64,000 nucleotides of DNA, from the NCBI GenBank assembly GCA_910577285.1, contig CAJTLO010000004.1:151937-215936 (forward strand), written 5' to 3'. Numbering within the stretch: position 1 is the first letter of the stretch; each line of letters begins with the position of its first letter. The notes below the pieces were generated by a model. The model had not been told where the DNA came from and ran no database searches. It was given only the letters and a program-made list of their open reading frames with translations. The DNA is from an uncultured Rikenellaceae bacterium. GTDB lineage: Bacteria > Bacteroidota > Bacteroidia > Bacteroidales > Rikenellaceae. Below, piece after piece: positions 43,892-52,556 of the stretch. The position numbers and the translations under genes are program-made.

Positions 43892-44425
43892 TCACTCCCT
43901 GACGTATACTTTTTCTATGGCGCAAATATAGACATAATGGAAATCTTTTTCGGGATACCATTCGTCCACGAGGCCGTTGTCGAGAAACTCCGCTGGCCCG
44001 AACCGGTCGCGGTACATCTTGCGACACTCCAATACGAGCGCGGCATCGCCGATACAGGGCGTGCCGTCCGGCGTACGGGCCACGGTCAGCCCCGCTGCGG
44101 CGATCTTGTCCTCCGTGCGGCCGCTGTGCGCACCGCAGTATGCCAACGCTTTGCGATACCTTTCGTCCATAAACGAAAGGGTGAGCCGCTGCTCGGCATC
44201 CACGAACTCTCTGGTGTAACGCTGCGGCCGGATATAGACGGTGGCCGCAGGCCTGCCCCAGATAAAACCGATACCGCCCCAACTGGCGGTCATCGTATTG
44301 CACTTCTCCCCGTCGCCGGCGGTCACGAGCATCCATTGCCTGCCGATCATCTCGATCACGTTGCCGGGCATCTTCTCTGCCGGCACCTCCTTGCAACCTT
44401 TCATCTTCTCTACTTTTGCCTTCAT
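43892..44425 (-). CDS. Flavin-reductase-family protein
   Basis: 177 residues. Flavin_Reduct (split-barrel FMN-binding) fold: CNTMTASWGGIGFIWGRPAATVYIRPQRYTREFVDAEQRLTLSFM is the typical flavin and substrate segment. A Cys-rich surface (Cys11, the CNTMTASW Cys and others) is notable. These proteins bind FMN and often reduce flavin or act in anaerobic electron transfer. Partner unknown. It lies 28 bp upstream of yqhD, consistent with a two-gene unit. Confidence 0.85.
   Translation of the reverse strand: MKAKVEKMKGCKEVPAEKMPGNVIEMIGRQWMLVTAGDGEKCNTMTASWGGIGFIWGRPAATVYIRPQRYTREFVDAEQRLTLSFMDERYRKALAYCGAHSGRTEDKIAAAGLTVARTPDGTPCIGDAALVLECRKMYRDRFGPAEFLDNGLVDEWYPEKDFHYVYICAIEKVYVRE
43923..43930 (-). 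promoter_or_regulatory. Internal promoter-like -7 box for yqhD
   Basis: TATATTTG on the minus strand, within the last codons of the flavin reductase gene and 59 bp before the yqhD ATG. Confidence 0.4.
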
Positions 44426-44558
44426 GCGGAGCGACGCCCGCCGCGGCGACTCCGCGCCCGGATGCGCACCGCCCGACAGACGCCCGGCGCCTCCGCGAAA
44501 CGATTTTTCAGTGAACGTTCCTCCCCCGTACCAACAGTCTGCCGAACCGCAGTACGTT

Positions 44559-44566
44559 CAAAGGTA
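44559..44566 (-). promoter_or_regulatory. Promoter -7 box for the flavin reductase gene
   Basis: TACCTTTG on the minus strand, about 133 bp before the flavin reductase start, giving a long leader of about 125 nt. Confidence 0.5.
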
Positions 44567-44616
44567 ACCTTTTTCACCCGGCGAATCCCTTCTTCCGCTA
44601 TTTTTTTCGGAAAATA

Positions 44617-44647
44617 TTTGCACCTAACGCTTTTTTGTCTATCTTTG
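44617..44647 (+). promoter_or_regulatory. Promoter of tRNA-Glu(TTC)-rpsT
   Basis: TTTG (44617-44620), 19 bp, TATCTTTG (44640-44647). Both elements match. The tRNA begins 30 bp further on. Confidence 0.8.
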
Positions 44648-44677
44648 CACCGCGAAAGTTTCAAACAACCTTTCCAT

Positions 44678-44752
44678 GGCCCATTCGTCTATCGGTTAGG
44701 ACGCAAGATTTTCATTCTTGAAAGAGGAGTTCGATTCTCCTATGGGCTACCA
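44678..44752 (+). tRNA. tRNA-Glu (anticodon TTC)
   Basis: Cloverleaf: acceptor GGCCCAT/ATGGGCT, D arm GTCT/GGAC, anticodon stem CAAGA/TCTTG with loop TTTTCAT (anticodon TTC, reads GAA), T arm AGGAG/CTCCT with TTCGATT. First acceptor pair G1:U72. Discriminator A and encoded CCA, unlike the CTC copy at 24405. rpsT follows in the same transcript. Confidence 0.96.
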
Positions 44753-44774
44753 AAGTTAAAAACAGCAACAAGAC

Positions 44775-45026
44775 ATGGCAAATCACAAATCGTCTCAAAA
44801 GAGGATTCGTCAGACTGAGGCACACAGGCTTCAGAATAAATATTACCACAAAACGACCCGCAACGCCGTAAAGGCACTGCGCAACACCACGGACAAGGCG
44901 GCTGCCGAAGCACTCCTTCCGAAGGTGAGCGCGATGCTCGACAAACTTGCCAAGAAGAACGTGATCCACGCCAACAAGGCAGGCAACCTCAAGAGCAGCA
45001 TCCAGAAGCACGTAAACGCTTTATAA
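44775..45026 (+). CDS. rpsT: 30S ribosomal protein S20
   Basis: 83 residues, full-length bS20: MANHKSSQKRIRQTEAHRLQNKYYHKTTRNAVKAL, with IHANKAGNLKSSIQKHVNAL at the C-terminus. Highly basic, binds 16S rRNA early in assembly. It starts 23 bp after the tRNA-Glu 3' end and ends at a strong terminator, so tRNA and rpsT form one transcription unit. Confidence 0.98.
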   Translation: MANHKSSQKRIRQTEAHRLQNKYYHKTTRNAVKALRNTTDKAAAEALLPKVSAMLDKLAKKNVIHANKAGNLKSSIQKHVNAL

Positions 45027-45054
45027 GCGGCGGAGTTCGTCCGTATCGAAATAC

Positions 45055-45082
45055 GGGGTATGCATAATTGCATACCCTTTTT
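45055..45082 (+). terminator. Terminator of rpsT
   Basis: Stem GGGTATGC/GCATACCC (extendable by one G), 6-nt loop, then TTTTT. Confidence 0.92.
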
Positions 45083-45279
45083 CTTATTTCCCCTCATCCA
45101 CGGCTCGGTTCCTCCCTACGCCGCCGAAAGGAACGAGCAGCCGTTTTCCCGCTGCGATACGCCCGGACGCGACATCTCCTCTACCGGCTCCTGCCGGACT
45201 TCGCCGCGACTCCATCCGTAAAGGGTTGCCGTTCGCCCCGGCGGGAGAAACATCGCCTCGCCCCGCCGGAGCAGTATCG

Positions 45280-46134
45280 CTACTCCCTTCCCCCGGCAAA
45301 ATCGTAGAGCATGGCGATCTCCGCCGGCCAACGCTCCTCCACCGGCGTTTCGAGAATCAGCGGAATCGCGTCGAAACGGGCATCGGCGGCGATGTAGCGG
45401 AACGCATCGAGTCCGATGGTTCCCTCGCCCAGCGGCGCATGGCGATCCACACGGCTGCCGAGCGGCTTCATGGCGTCGTTGAGGTGCATGCCCCGCAGAT
45501 AGGCCAGGGATACCGTCCGGTCGAGTTGTGCGAAAACGGCATCGCACGCCGCAGCCGACGAAAGGTCGTAACCCGCCGCAAACGCATGGCAAGTGTCGAT
45601 GCAATAGCCCACCCGCGACTTGTCCTCCACCTTATCGATAATATAGGCGAGGTGCTCGAAATCGAACCCCACGTTGGAACCCTGGCCGGCGGTATTCTCG
45701 ATGACGGCCGTCACCCCTTCGGTCTGCTCCAAGGCGATGTTGATGCTCTCGGCGACCCGGTCCAGACACTCCTCCACGGTAATCCGCCCCAGGTGGCTGC
45801 CGGGATGGAAGTTGAGCCTGTCGAGCCCCAACTGCCCGCACCGCCGCATCTCGTCGACGAAGGCGTCGCGCGACTTCTGCAACTCCTCCCGGCCCGGATG
45901 GCCGAGGTTGATGAGGTAGCTGTCGTGGGGAAGGATCGCCTGCGGAAGATAACCGTTCTCTTCGCAGGCGCGACGGAATGCCTCGATGGTATCCGCCCCC
46001 AGCGGCGCCGCACGCCACTGACGCTGGTTTTTGGTAAAGAGGGCGAACCCTCCCGCCCCGATGCCGTGCGCATTGCCGGGAGCGTGCTGCACACCGCCCG
46101 ACGCACTTACGTGCGCCCCGAAATATTTTTTCAT
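45280..46134 (-). CDS. nfo: Endonuclease IV
   Basis: 284 residues, full length for Nfo, an AP endonuclease that cleaves abasic sites and 3'-blocking groups. TIM-barrel metal ligands are visible in family blocks: GAHVSASGGV start, LPHDSYLINLGHP, LNFHPGSHLG, VIENTAGQGSNVGFDFEHLAYII, CIDTCHAFAAGYDL, and HLNDAMKPLGSRVDRHAPLGEG. All three-zinc motifs appear intact. It faces the DUF3078 gene with divergent promoters 75 bp apart. Confidence 0.97.
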   Translation of the reverse strand: MKKYFGAHVSASGGVQHAPGNAHGIGAGGFALFTKNQRQWRAAPLGADTIEAFRRACEENGYLPQAILPHDSYLINLGHPGREELQKSRDAFVDEMRRCGQLGLDRLNFHPGSHLGRITVEECLDRVAESINIALEQTEGVTAVIENTAGQGSNVGFDFEHLAYIIDKVEDKSRVGYCIDTCHAFAAGYDLSSAAACDAVFAQLDRTVSLAYLRGMHLNDAMKPLGSRVDRHAPLGEGTIGLDAFRYIAADARFDAIPLILETPVEERWPAEIAMLYDFAGGRE

Positions 46135-46159
46135 ACCATCGCTCGTTTATTCAACTCCG

Positions 46160-46167
46160 CAAAGATA
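46160..46167 (-). promoter_or_regulatory. Promoter -7 box for nfo
   Basis: TATCTTTG on the minus strand, 25 bp before the nfo ATG. Confidence 0.6.
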
Positions 46168-46241
46168 GCCAATCTCCCGACGCATTCCGCGCCTCCTCTC
46201 GCCATTTGCGGAAGTTCCCGTCCCGTTCGCCGCTTTTTTTG

Positions 46242-46249
46242 TACATTTG
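46242..46249 (+). promoter_or_regulatory. Promoter -7 box for the DUF3078 gene
   Basis: TACATTTG, 27 bp before the ATG. A TTG-started extension of the frame begins inside this box and was therefore rejected. Confidence 0.6.
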
Positions 46250-46276
46250 CGAATTCACATCCGAAGAGGCCCGAAC

Positions 46277-47281
46277 ATGAAAAAAGACTTGCCGATCCGC
46301 TTTGTCCCGAAAGCGCTGTGCGCCCTGCTGCTGCTCCTGGCACTGGGCGGAGGAAGCGCCCATGCCCAGTTCACCATCCGCAAACCGGACGCCGGAGAGG
46401 AGGTACGCCCCAAAGTATTCGACAACACCCTCGACTTCCGCCCCCGGAACGACTATTTCGATCCCGCAGCCGAACGGGCGAAACGGCTCCGCATCCGCAA
46501 GGAACGCAACACGATCGAGTTCAACGCCTCGCTCGAAACCTCCCTGCAACAGTTCGAACACTGGACGGGTAGCGGAAGCAACAACTTCTACGCACTCGCC
46601 AACCTCTTCTTCCGCCACCAATACAAAAAGGAGAAGTTCTCGGTCGACTACCGCGCCGACGCCAACTACGGGATGAACTTCATCGACGACGCCTTTTTCA
46701 AAAACAAGGACGAATTCAAACTCAACGGGCAGCTCGGCTGGCAGATGCACCGCAACTGGTCCTACTCCGCGTCGATCAACATCCGCAGCCAGTTCTCGCA
46801 GGGCTACAAATCGCGCACCGAACACATTCTCGTTTCGGACTTCCTCTCGCCCGGCTATTTCGACATCGCCGCAGGTTTCACCTTCCTCAAGGAGGGGAAT
46901 CCGTTCAAGGTGACGCTCTCGCCCCTGGGCGGCAACATCGTCACCGTCCTCAACGACGCACTGCCCGAAGACGGGCGCTACGGAGTCCCCGTGGGCGAAC
47001 GGGTTTCCGGCAAGCTGGGCTATTCCGCCGAAGTATTCTTCGACCGGGCGTTCGGAAAAAAGAAGTGGCTGCGTTACCGCTCCGACCTCTACCTCTTCGT
47101 CCCCTACATCGAGCTCGACAACCCCACCGTCCGCTGGGAAAACACGTTCGAGATACGCATCAACCGCTTCATCTCCACCAAGCTGTACGGCCAACTCTAT
47201 TACCGCAAGGAGGACAGCTCCGCGCTCCAGTACCAATACTCGTTCATGATAGGACTCAAATACGTATTCAGGAACAAATAA
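46277..47281 (+). CDS. DUF3078-family outer-membrane protein
   Basis: 334 residues from MKKDLPIRF. Signal peptide ending AHAQ. Beta-strand-rich throughout, with alternating aromatic strands (FFRHQYKKEKFSVDYRADANYGMNFI, WSYSASINIRSQFSQGYKSRT, LYGQLYYRKEDSSALQYQYSFMIGLKYVF). DUF3078 is a Bacteroidota family predicted to be an outer-membrane barrel, and the Phe-rich final strand supports export via BamA. Function unknown. The protease gene follows 37 bp downstream and may be co-transcribed. Confidence 0.85.
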   Translation: MKKDLPIRFVPKALCALLLLLALGGGSAHAQFTIRKPDAGEEVRPKVFDNTLDFRPRNDYFDPAAERAKRLRIRKERNTIEFNASLETSLQQFEHWTGSGSNNFYALANLFFRHQYKKEKFSVDYRADANYGMNFIDDAFFKNKDEFKLNGQLGWQMHRNWSYSASINIRSQFSQGYKSRTEHILVSDFLSPGYFDIAAGFTFLKEGNPFKVTLSPLGGNIVTVLNDALPEDGRYGVPVGERVSGKLGYSAEVFFDRAFGKKKWLRYRSDLYLFVPYIELDNPTVRWENTFEIRINRFISTKLYGQLYYRKEDSSALQYQYSFMIGLKYVFRNK

Positions 47282-47318
47282 CCCCGTCCGCGAAAGGACG
47301 CACAATTTCGGCAAGACC

Positions 47319-48950
47319 ATGGAACAGAACTCCCGCAACAGCATACTCACCCCCTTTCTCCTCTCCGCAGCGCTCGTACTGGGCGTGATGATCGGCCTTT
47401 TCGCAGGGCGCAACAGCGTGGACCGCAGGCTGCGCAGCCTTGCCGGCGAGGGCGGCGGCCCCGCCGACAAACTCGACTACGCCCTCTCGCTGATCGACCG
47501 TTACTACGTGGACCCCGTGAGCACCGACTCGCTGGTAGAGGCGTTGATGCCCGACCTGATGTGGTACCTCGATCCCCACTCGGTCTACATCCCCGCATCG
47601 GAGCTGGCCGAGGTCAACATGCCGCTCGAAGGGGAGTTCGACGGGATCGGCATCACGTTCAACATGGCTACCGACACGATCGTCGTGCTGAACGTCATTC
47701 CGCAGGGACCGAGCCAGAAGGCGGGCATCCAGAACGGCGACCGGATCATCCGCATCGACGACTCGCTCGTGGCCGGCCGCAAGCTCCCGATGGACGAGGT
47801 GATGCGGATGCTGCGCGGCCCCCGCGGCACACAGGTGACGGTGTCGGTGCTGCGCAAGGGCGCCGACGAGCTCCTCCCCATGACCATCGTACGCGACAAG
47901 ATTCCGGTGAAGAGCGTCGATGCCGCCTACATGCTCACCCCCGAGGTGGGTTTCCTGCGCATCACCACCTTCTCGCAACACACCCACGAAGAGATGGTAC
48001 GAGCCCTGGCCGCCCTGCGCGGCGAGGGCATGCGGAAGCTGATCGTCGACCTGCGCGGCAACACGGGCGGCTACCTCGGCCAGCCCATCCGCATGGCCAA
48101 CGAATTCCTCCCCGCCGACCGGCTCATCGTCTACACCGAAGACCGCAACGGCGATCGGATGGAGGAGTACAGCGACGGAAAAGGGGCGTACCGGGATGTG
48201 GAGCTAGCGGTCCTGATCGACGAACACAGCGCCTCGTCGAGCGAAATCTTCACCGGCGCCCTGCAGGACAACGACCGCGCCACCATCATCGGCCGCCGCT
48301 CCTACGGCAAAGGCCTCGTCCAGCAGCAGATTCCCTTCTCCGACGGCTCGGCCATCCGGCTGACCACGGCCCGCTACTACACCCCCACGGGGCGTTCCAT
48401 CCAGAAGCCTTATACCGCCGCCGACAGCGACTACGAACAGGACATCTACAACCGCTACCTGCACAACGAGCTCTTTTCGGCCGACAGCATCCGTTTCGAC
48501 GACAGCCTGAAGTTCGTGACGCCCGGCGGCAAGATCGTCTACGGCGGCGGGGGCATCATGCCCGACCTCTTCGTCCCGCTCGACACCACCGAAATGACCG
48601 ACTACTACATGAAGGTGGCCGGACGGAACATCCTCTACCGTTACACCATGGAGTATGCCGACCGCAACCGCACGAAGATCAACGCCGTGAAGAGCGTCGC
48701 CGGACTCGACAGCCTGCTCAATGCCGACACGGACATGTTCGACGACTTCGTACGTTATGCCGGCCGCAACGGCGTGGCCCCCGATGCGCGGCAGATACGC
48801 CGCTCGGAAAAGCTGCTCAAAGCCCTGTTACGCGCCTACATCGGCCGCAACACCCCGTTGGAGGAGACCGGCTTCTACGCCAACTACTACGTGGTGGACG
48901 ATCCGGTGCTGAAGGCCCTCGAAGTGTTCGACCGGTCGCCCCGGGAATAA
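47319..48950 (+). CDS. C-terminal processing peptidase, S41 family
   Basis: 543 residues. N-terminal membrane segment (about 12-30), then a domain with DPHSVYIP, a PDZ domain (GIGITFNMATDTIVVLNVIPQGPSQKAGIQNGDRIIRI, about 108-190) and the tail-specific protease core. The catalytic Ser is Ser306 in HSASSSE and Lys331 in SYGKG, with the same spacing (25) as E. coli Tsp. A C-terminal domain of about 120 residues follows. It probably trims or degrades periplasmic proteins. A strong GC hairpin follows the stop. Confidence 0.93.
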   Translation: MEQNSRNSILTPFLLSAALVLGVMIGLFAGRNSVDRRLRSLAGEGGGPADKLDYALSLIDRYYVDPVSTDSLVEALMPDLMWYLDPHSVYIPASELAEVNMPLEGEFDGIGITFNMATDTIVVLNVIPQGPSQKAGIQNGDRIIRIDDSLVAGRKLPMDEVMRMLRGPRGTQVTVSVLRKGADELLPMTIVRDKIPVKSVDAAYMLTPEVGFLRITTFSQHTHEEMVRALAALRGEGMRKLIVDLRGNTGGYLGQPIRMANEFLPADRLIVYTEDRNGDRMEEYSDGKGAYRDVELAVLIDEHSASSSEIFTGALQDNDRATIIGRRSYGKGLVQQQIPFSDGSAIRLTTARYYTPTGRSIQKPYTAADSDYEQDIYNRYLHNELFSADSIRFDDSLKFVTPGGKIVYGGGGIMPDLFVPLDTTEMTDYYMKVAGRNILYRYTMEYADRNRTKINAVKSVAGLDSLLNADTDMFDDFVRYAGRNGVAPDARQIRRSEKLLKALLRAYIGRNTPLEETGFYANYYVVDDPVLKALEVFDRSPRE

Positions 48951-49345
48951 CCGCCGGGCAACGTTCCCTACACCGAAGAGGGCGGGGAGGCGTCTGCCTC
49001 CCCGCCCTCTCTTCATGCGCACCGGCGATGCCCCGCTCCCGTACCGGCCGGAAGCCTCGTTTCTCCGCACCGCCTGAAGTTCCCGCGACGACCCGGCCTC
49101 CGGCGCAGACGCGCCGAAGGGAAAACCGAAAATCTCCCTGCCGCCACGCCTCTGCCGGGACCGGACCGCCCTTTCCGCACGGTTTCCCCTCCCCGTCTTC
49201 GGCCATGCGAAACGCCCGCTCCCGGCCGGAGGCCCCGAAAAGCCGTCCCGCATCAACGACCGCATACCGGAGGAGCTCCCCCGAAACGGAGCGTCGGGAG
49301 CGTATCTTTCCGAATGCGGGAACGGAGAACGGTCGAAAAAAGTGC
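48951..49345. other. Non-coding gap before the ABC importer
   Basis: About 395 bp without a gene. It holds the hairpin after the protease gene and a GC-rich stretch with no clear structured RNA. A cobalamin riboswitch was looked for and not found. Confidence 0.55.
48977..49010 (+). terminator. Strong GC hairpin after the S41 peptidase gene
   Basis: Perfect 15-bp stem with a 4-nt loop, 26 bp past the stop. There is no T-run, so it may stall or process RNA rather than act as a classic terminator. Confidence 0.6.
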
Positions 49346-49353
49346 TAATTTTG
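49346..49353 (+). promoter_or_regulatory. Promoter -7 box for the ABC importer
   Basis: TAATTTTG ends only 6 bp before the ATG at 49360, so the transcript may start at or near the start codon. Confidence 0.55.
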
Positions 49354-49359
49354 TCGGCG

Positions 49360-50514
49360 ATGAAACATACGACCATATCATGCCTGCAGACCCTCTGCGC
49401 CGCAGCGCTTCTGCTCTGCGGCTGCACGGGTGCTCCGGCCGTACACCTCTCCGGCGAGGAGGCCTACGCCCCCCGCCATGCGGAGGGGTACTCGATCTAT
49501 GCCACCGACGGCGCATCCACCGTCATCGAACTCCGCAACCCCTGGCAAGGCGGCGACAGCGTCCGGACGCAACTCTTCGTGTCGCGCGGGGGCGAACTTC
49601 CGCCCGACGGATTCGACGGGGTGACGGTAGCAGCTCCGGTTCGGCGGGCCGTATGCTTCTCCTCGACGCACGTCGCCTTCCTCGACGCACTGGAGGCCAC
49701 GCAGATCATCCAGGGCGTATCGGGTGCCGGATACATCTCCAACGAGAAGGTACGCGAACGTTACCGCCGAGGCGACCTTCGCGACGTGGGGTACGACTCC
49801 AACGTCAACTACGAACTCCTGACCGCCCTGCGCCCCGACATCGTCTTCGTCTACGGGGTAGGAGGCGAAAACAATACCCTGACCGACAAATTCCGCGAAC
49901 TGCACATCCCGTTCGTCTACATCGGGGAGTACATGGAAACCACCCCGCTGGGCAAAGCGGAGTGGCTCATCCCCTTCGGCGAACTCATCGACCGGAGGGA
50001 GGAAGCCGCCGCCCTTTTCGCAGGCATCGAAAGGCGGTACGACTCGTTACGGACGAAGGCCGCCGCCATGGTCGGACGCCCCTCGGTAATGCTGAACGCC
50101 CCCTACCGCGACGTATGGTTCGTGCCGGGCGACCGCAGCTACATGGTACGGCTTATCGCCGATGCGGGCGGCAGCTACGTCTTTGCCGGTGAGGAGAGCA
50201 CCGTCAGCCGCCCCGTCAACGGCGAAGCCGCCTGGCGGGCCGCCCGCCGGGCCGACGTATGGCTGACCCCCAACCAGGCCCGGAGCATCGACCAACTGAA
50301 AGCGCAGAACCCCAAATTCACCGAGATCCCCTGCGTAGCGGCGCGACGCGTCTACAACTGTACGCGCCGAAGCACCTCGGAGGGCGGAAGCGACTTCTGG
50401 GAATCGGGGGCGCTGTACGCCGACCGTGTCCTGCGCGACATCCTCCTTTGCCTCCACCCCGAAGCGGCCGTGGCAGGCGAAGAGGAGATGTACTATTTCG
50501 AAAGACTCGAATAA
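49360..50514 (+). CDS. ABC-transporter substrate-binding lipoprotein
   Basis: 384 residues from MKHTTISCLQ (six codons after the first possible start). Signal with lipobox LLLCGC at Cys22. Class III periplasmic binding fold (BtuF/FhuD type), with a long helix linking two lobes: RRAVCFSSTHVAFLDALEATQIIQGVSG, ALRPDIVFVYG, PFVYIGEYMETTPLGKAEWLIPFGEL and ARRADVWLTPNQ. Ligands of such proteins are cobalamin, haem or Fe(III) siderophores; none is specified by sequence. It heads an operon with a FecCD permease and an ATPase. Confidence 0.9.
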   Translation: MKHTTISCLQTLCAAALLLCGCTGAPAVHLSGEEAYAPRHAEGYSIYATDGASTVIELRNPWQGGDSVRTQLFVSRGGELPPDGFDGVTVAAPVRRAVCFSSTHVAFLDALEATQIIQGVSGAGYISNEKVRERYRRGDLRDVGYDSNVNYELLTALRPDIVFVYGVGGENNTLTDKFRELHIPFVYIGEYMETTPLGKAEWLIPFGELIDRREEAAALFAGIERRYDSLRTKAAAMVGRPSVMLNAPYRDVWFVPGDRSYMVRLIADAGGSYVFAGEESTVSRPVNGEAAWRAARRADVWLTPNQARSIDQLKAQNPKFTEIPCVAARRVYNCTRRSTSEGGSDFWESGALYADRVLRDILLCLHPEAAVAGEEEMYYFERLE

Positions 50515-50587
50515 CCCCGCCCCGACCGAAAGATCCGCAAGCCGCCGGGCTCTCCGGAGGAGCGGCGAAAAATAAACCGTACGCACA

Positions 50588-51607
50588 GTGAAACGAAGGA
50601 GCGCCATACTGATGCCCGTCGCCGTCGTCCTGACGGCGCTGCTGCTGCTGGCCGACATGGCCGTCGGCTCCACGCCCATTCCCCTGAAGGAGCTCTGGCG
50701 CGGCCTCACGGGCAGCGGAACGGACGAAAGCATCCGCTACATCGTCCTGCACTTCCGCATTCCCAAGGCGGTGACGGCACTCCTGGCAGGCGCGGCGCTC
50801 TCGGCCGTCGGCCTACAGATGCAAACCCTGTTCCGCAACCCGCTGGCAGGCCCCTATGTGCTGGGCGTAAGCTCCGGCGCCAGCCTCGGCGTGGCGCTCT
50901 TCACGCTCGGCATGCCCCTGCTGGGCATCTCCGCCCCGTCGGTCTGGTGGGGCGGCATCGGCACAGTGGGCGCCGCCTGGACGGGCGCCGCGGTGATCCT
51001 GCTGATCATCATGGCCGTCACGACCCGCATCAAGGACATCATGGCGGTGCTCATCATGGGCATGATGTTCGGAAGCGCCGCCACCGCGATCGTCGAGATT
51101 CTCCAGTACATGAGCCCCGAAGGGGCCGTAAAATCCTACGTGGTATGGACGATGGGGAGCCTCGGCGGGGTGATGCTCTCCGAGTTGCGGATCCTCGTCC
51201 CTGTCCTCGCCGCCGGCCTCGCCCTCTCCGTATCGCTCATCAAGCCGCTGAACATGCTGCTGCTGGGCGAGAACTACGCACGCACCATGGGACTCGACAT
51301 CCGCGCCACGCGACTCCGCATCTTCGCATCGACCATCCTGCTGGCCGGGACGGTGACCGCCTACTGCGGCCCCATCAGCTTCCTCGGTCTGGCCGTCCCC
51401 CACATCGTCCGGATGGCCTTCCGGGAGGCCGACCACCGCATTCTCATGCCGGCCTCGATGGTGTGCGGCGGCGGCATCCTGCTGCTCTGCGACCTGGCCT
51501 CGCAGCTTCCCCCTTCCGACATGACGCTTCCCATTAACACCGTATCGGCCTTCATCGGCATTCCCGTGGTCATCGCGGTCATTCTCCGCACGCGCAAAAA
51601 CTCCTGA
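50588..51607 (+). CDS. FecCD/BtuC-type ABC permease
   Basis: 339 residues, eight to ten membrane helices. FecCD family: FRIPKAVTALLAGAALSAVGLQMQTLFRNPLAGPYVLGVSSGASLG is the typical N-terminal block, the coupling-helix region is LLGENYARTMGLDIRATRLRIF, and GPISFLGLAVPHIVRMAFREADHRILMPASM precedes the last helices. Forms the membrane channel for the SBP at 49360 and the ATPase at 51611. The 74-bp gap to the SBP gene holds no promoter signal. Confidence 0.96.
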   Translation: MKRRSAILMPVAVVLTALLLLADMAVGSTPIPLKELWRGLTGSGTDESIRYIVLHFRIPKAVTALLAGAALSAVGLQMQTLFRNPLAGPYVLGVSSGASLGVALFTLGMPLLGISAPSVWWGGIGTVGAAWTGAAVILLIIMAVTTRIKDIMAVLIMGMMFGSAATAIVEILQYMSPEGAVKSYVVWTMGSLGGVMLSELRILVPVLAAGLALSVSLIKPLNMLLLGENYARTMGLDIRATRLRIFASTILLAGTVTAYCGPISFLGLAVPHIVRMAFREADHRILMPASMVCGGGILLLCDLASQLPPSDMTLPINTVSAFIGIPVVIAVILRTRKNS

Positions 51608-51610
51608 CGA

Positions 51611-52396
51611 ATGGATTACGAAAGGATCAACACCGTACAACTCCACGGACTCACGCTCGGTTACGGCGACAGAATCCTCTTCGCCGACGCCGGCATCGGA
51701 TTCGGCTGGGGAGAGTTCACCGCCCTCATCGGCCGGAACGGCACGGGCAAAAGCACCCTGCTGCGCACCGTCGCCGGACTCGCCAGGCCGCTGCAGGGAT
51801 ACATCACCGTGAACGGACACCGCACGGACGCCATGTCGCGCCGCGAGATAGCCGCCACGATCGCATTCGTCTCCACCGAAGAGGTGAAGGTCGAGAACCT
51901 GAAGGTGGCCGATGTCGTGGCGCTGGGCCGCGCTCCCTACACCAACTGGGTGGGCTCGCTGACCGACACAGACCGGGCGAAGGTGGACCGCGCCCTTTCG
52001 CTCGTGGGAATGCAGGCCTTCGCCCGCAAGGGCATCGGCACGCTCAGCGACGGGGAGCGGCAACGGGTGATGATCGCCCGGGCCCTGGCACAGGACACCC
52101 CCATCATCCTGCTCGACGAACCCACCGCCTTCCTCGACCTGCCCAACAAATACGAAATCGGACTGTTGCTGCGCCGGCTCGCCCACGACGAGGGAAAATG
52201 TATCGTCTTCTCCACCCACGACCTGGCCATCGCCCTGGAGCTGTGCGACACGATCGCCCTGCTCGAAGGAGGCCGCTTCTACTACGGGACGACCGACATG
52301 CTCACCGAGAGCGGCGACCTGGGACGCCTGTTCGAAGACACGCCGCTGACATTCGACACGGCCACCCGCAACGTCAGGCTCCGCGACCGCGCATAG
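51611..52396 (+). CDS. ABC transporter ATP-binding protein
   Basis: 261 residues. Walker A GRNGTGKST (41-49), Q-loop region FVSTEE, signature LSDGERQR, Walker B IILLDEPTAFLDL, switch His in STHDLAI. BtuD/FecE-type ATPase of the class that powers iron or cobalamin import. It starts 4 bp after the permease, so they are coupled. An Arg-rich low-complexity stretch separates it from ffh. Confidence 0.96.
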   Translation: MDYERINTVQLHGLTLGYGDRILFADAGIGFGWGEFTALIGRNGTGKSTLLRTVAGLARPLQGYITVNGHRTDAMSRREIAATIAFVSTEEVKVENLKVADVVALGRAPYTNWVGSLTDTDRAKVDRALSLVGMQAFARKGIGTLSDGERQRVMIARALAQDTPIILLDEPTAFLDLPNKYEIGLLLRRLAHDEGKCIVFSTHDLAIALELCDTIALLEGGRFYYGTTDMLTESGDLGRLFEDTPLTFDTATRNVRLRDRA

Positions 52397-52521
52397 CCCC
52401 GCAACAGCAGACATCGCGCAACGGGCATCGCCGGACGAAGCCACGAAGGTCGCCGCAGGAGGAAGCGCGGGGGAGGATCGCGGCCGAAGGGGCGCCGTTT
52501 TCATATTTACCGGGAAATCGC

Positions 52522-52529
52522 TACATTTG
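52522..52529 (+). promoter_or_regulatory. Promoter -7 box for ffh
   Basis: TACATTTG, 27 bp before the ffh ATG; the frame's TTG extension starts inside it and was rejected. Confidence 0.6.
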
Positions 52530-52556
52530 TACGCTACGAATAAACACACGGATACC

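Noticed and set aside
45116..45604. Minus-strand frame running past the nfo stop
   Set aside because: Its first part is nfo in another frame; the remainder lacks a start, signal or family character.
48951..49345. Cobalamin riboswitch ahead of the BtuF/BtuC/BtuD-type genes
   Set aside because: I found no B12-box or the conserved paired core in this spacer, and the promoter-like box lies too close to the start codon for a leader.
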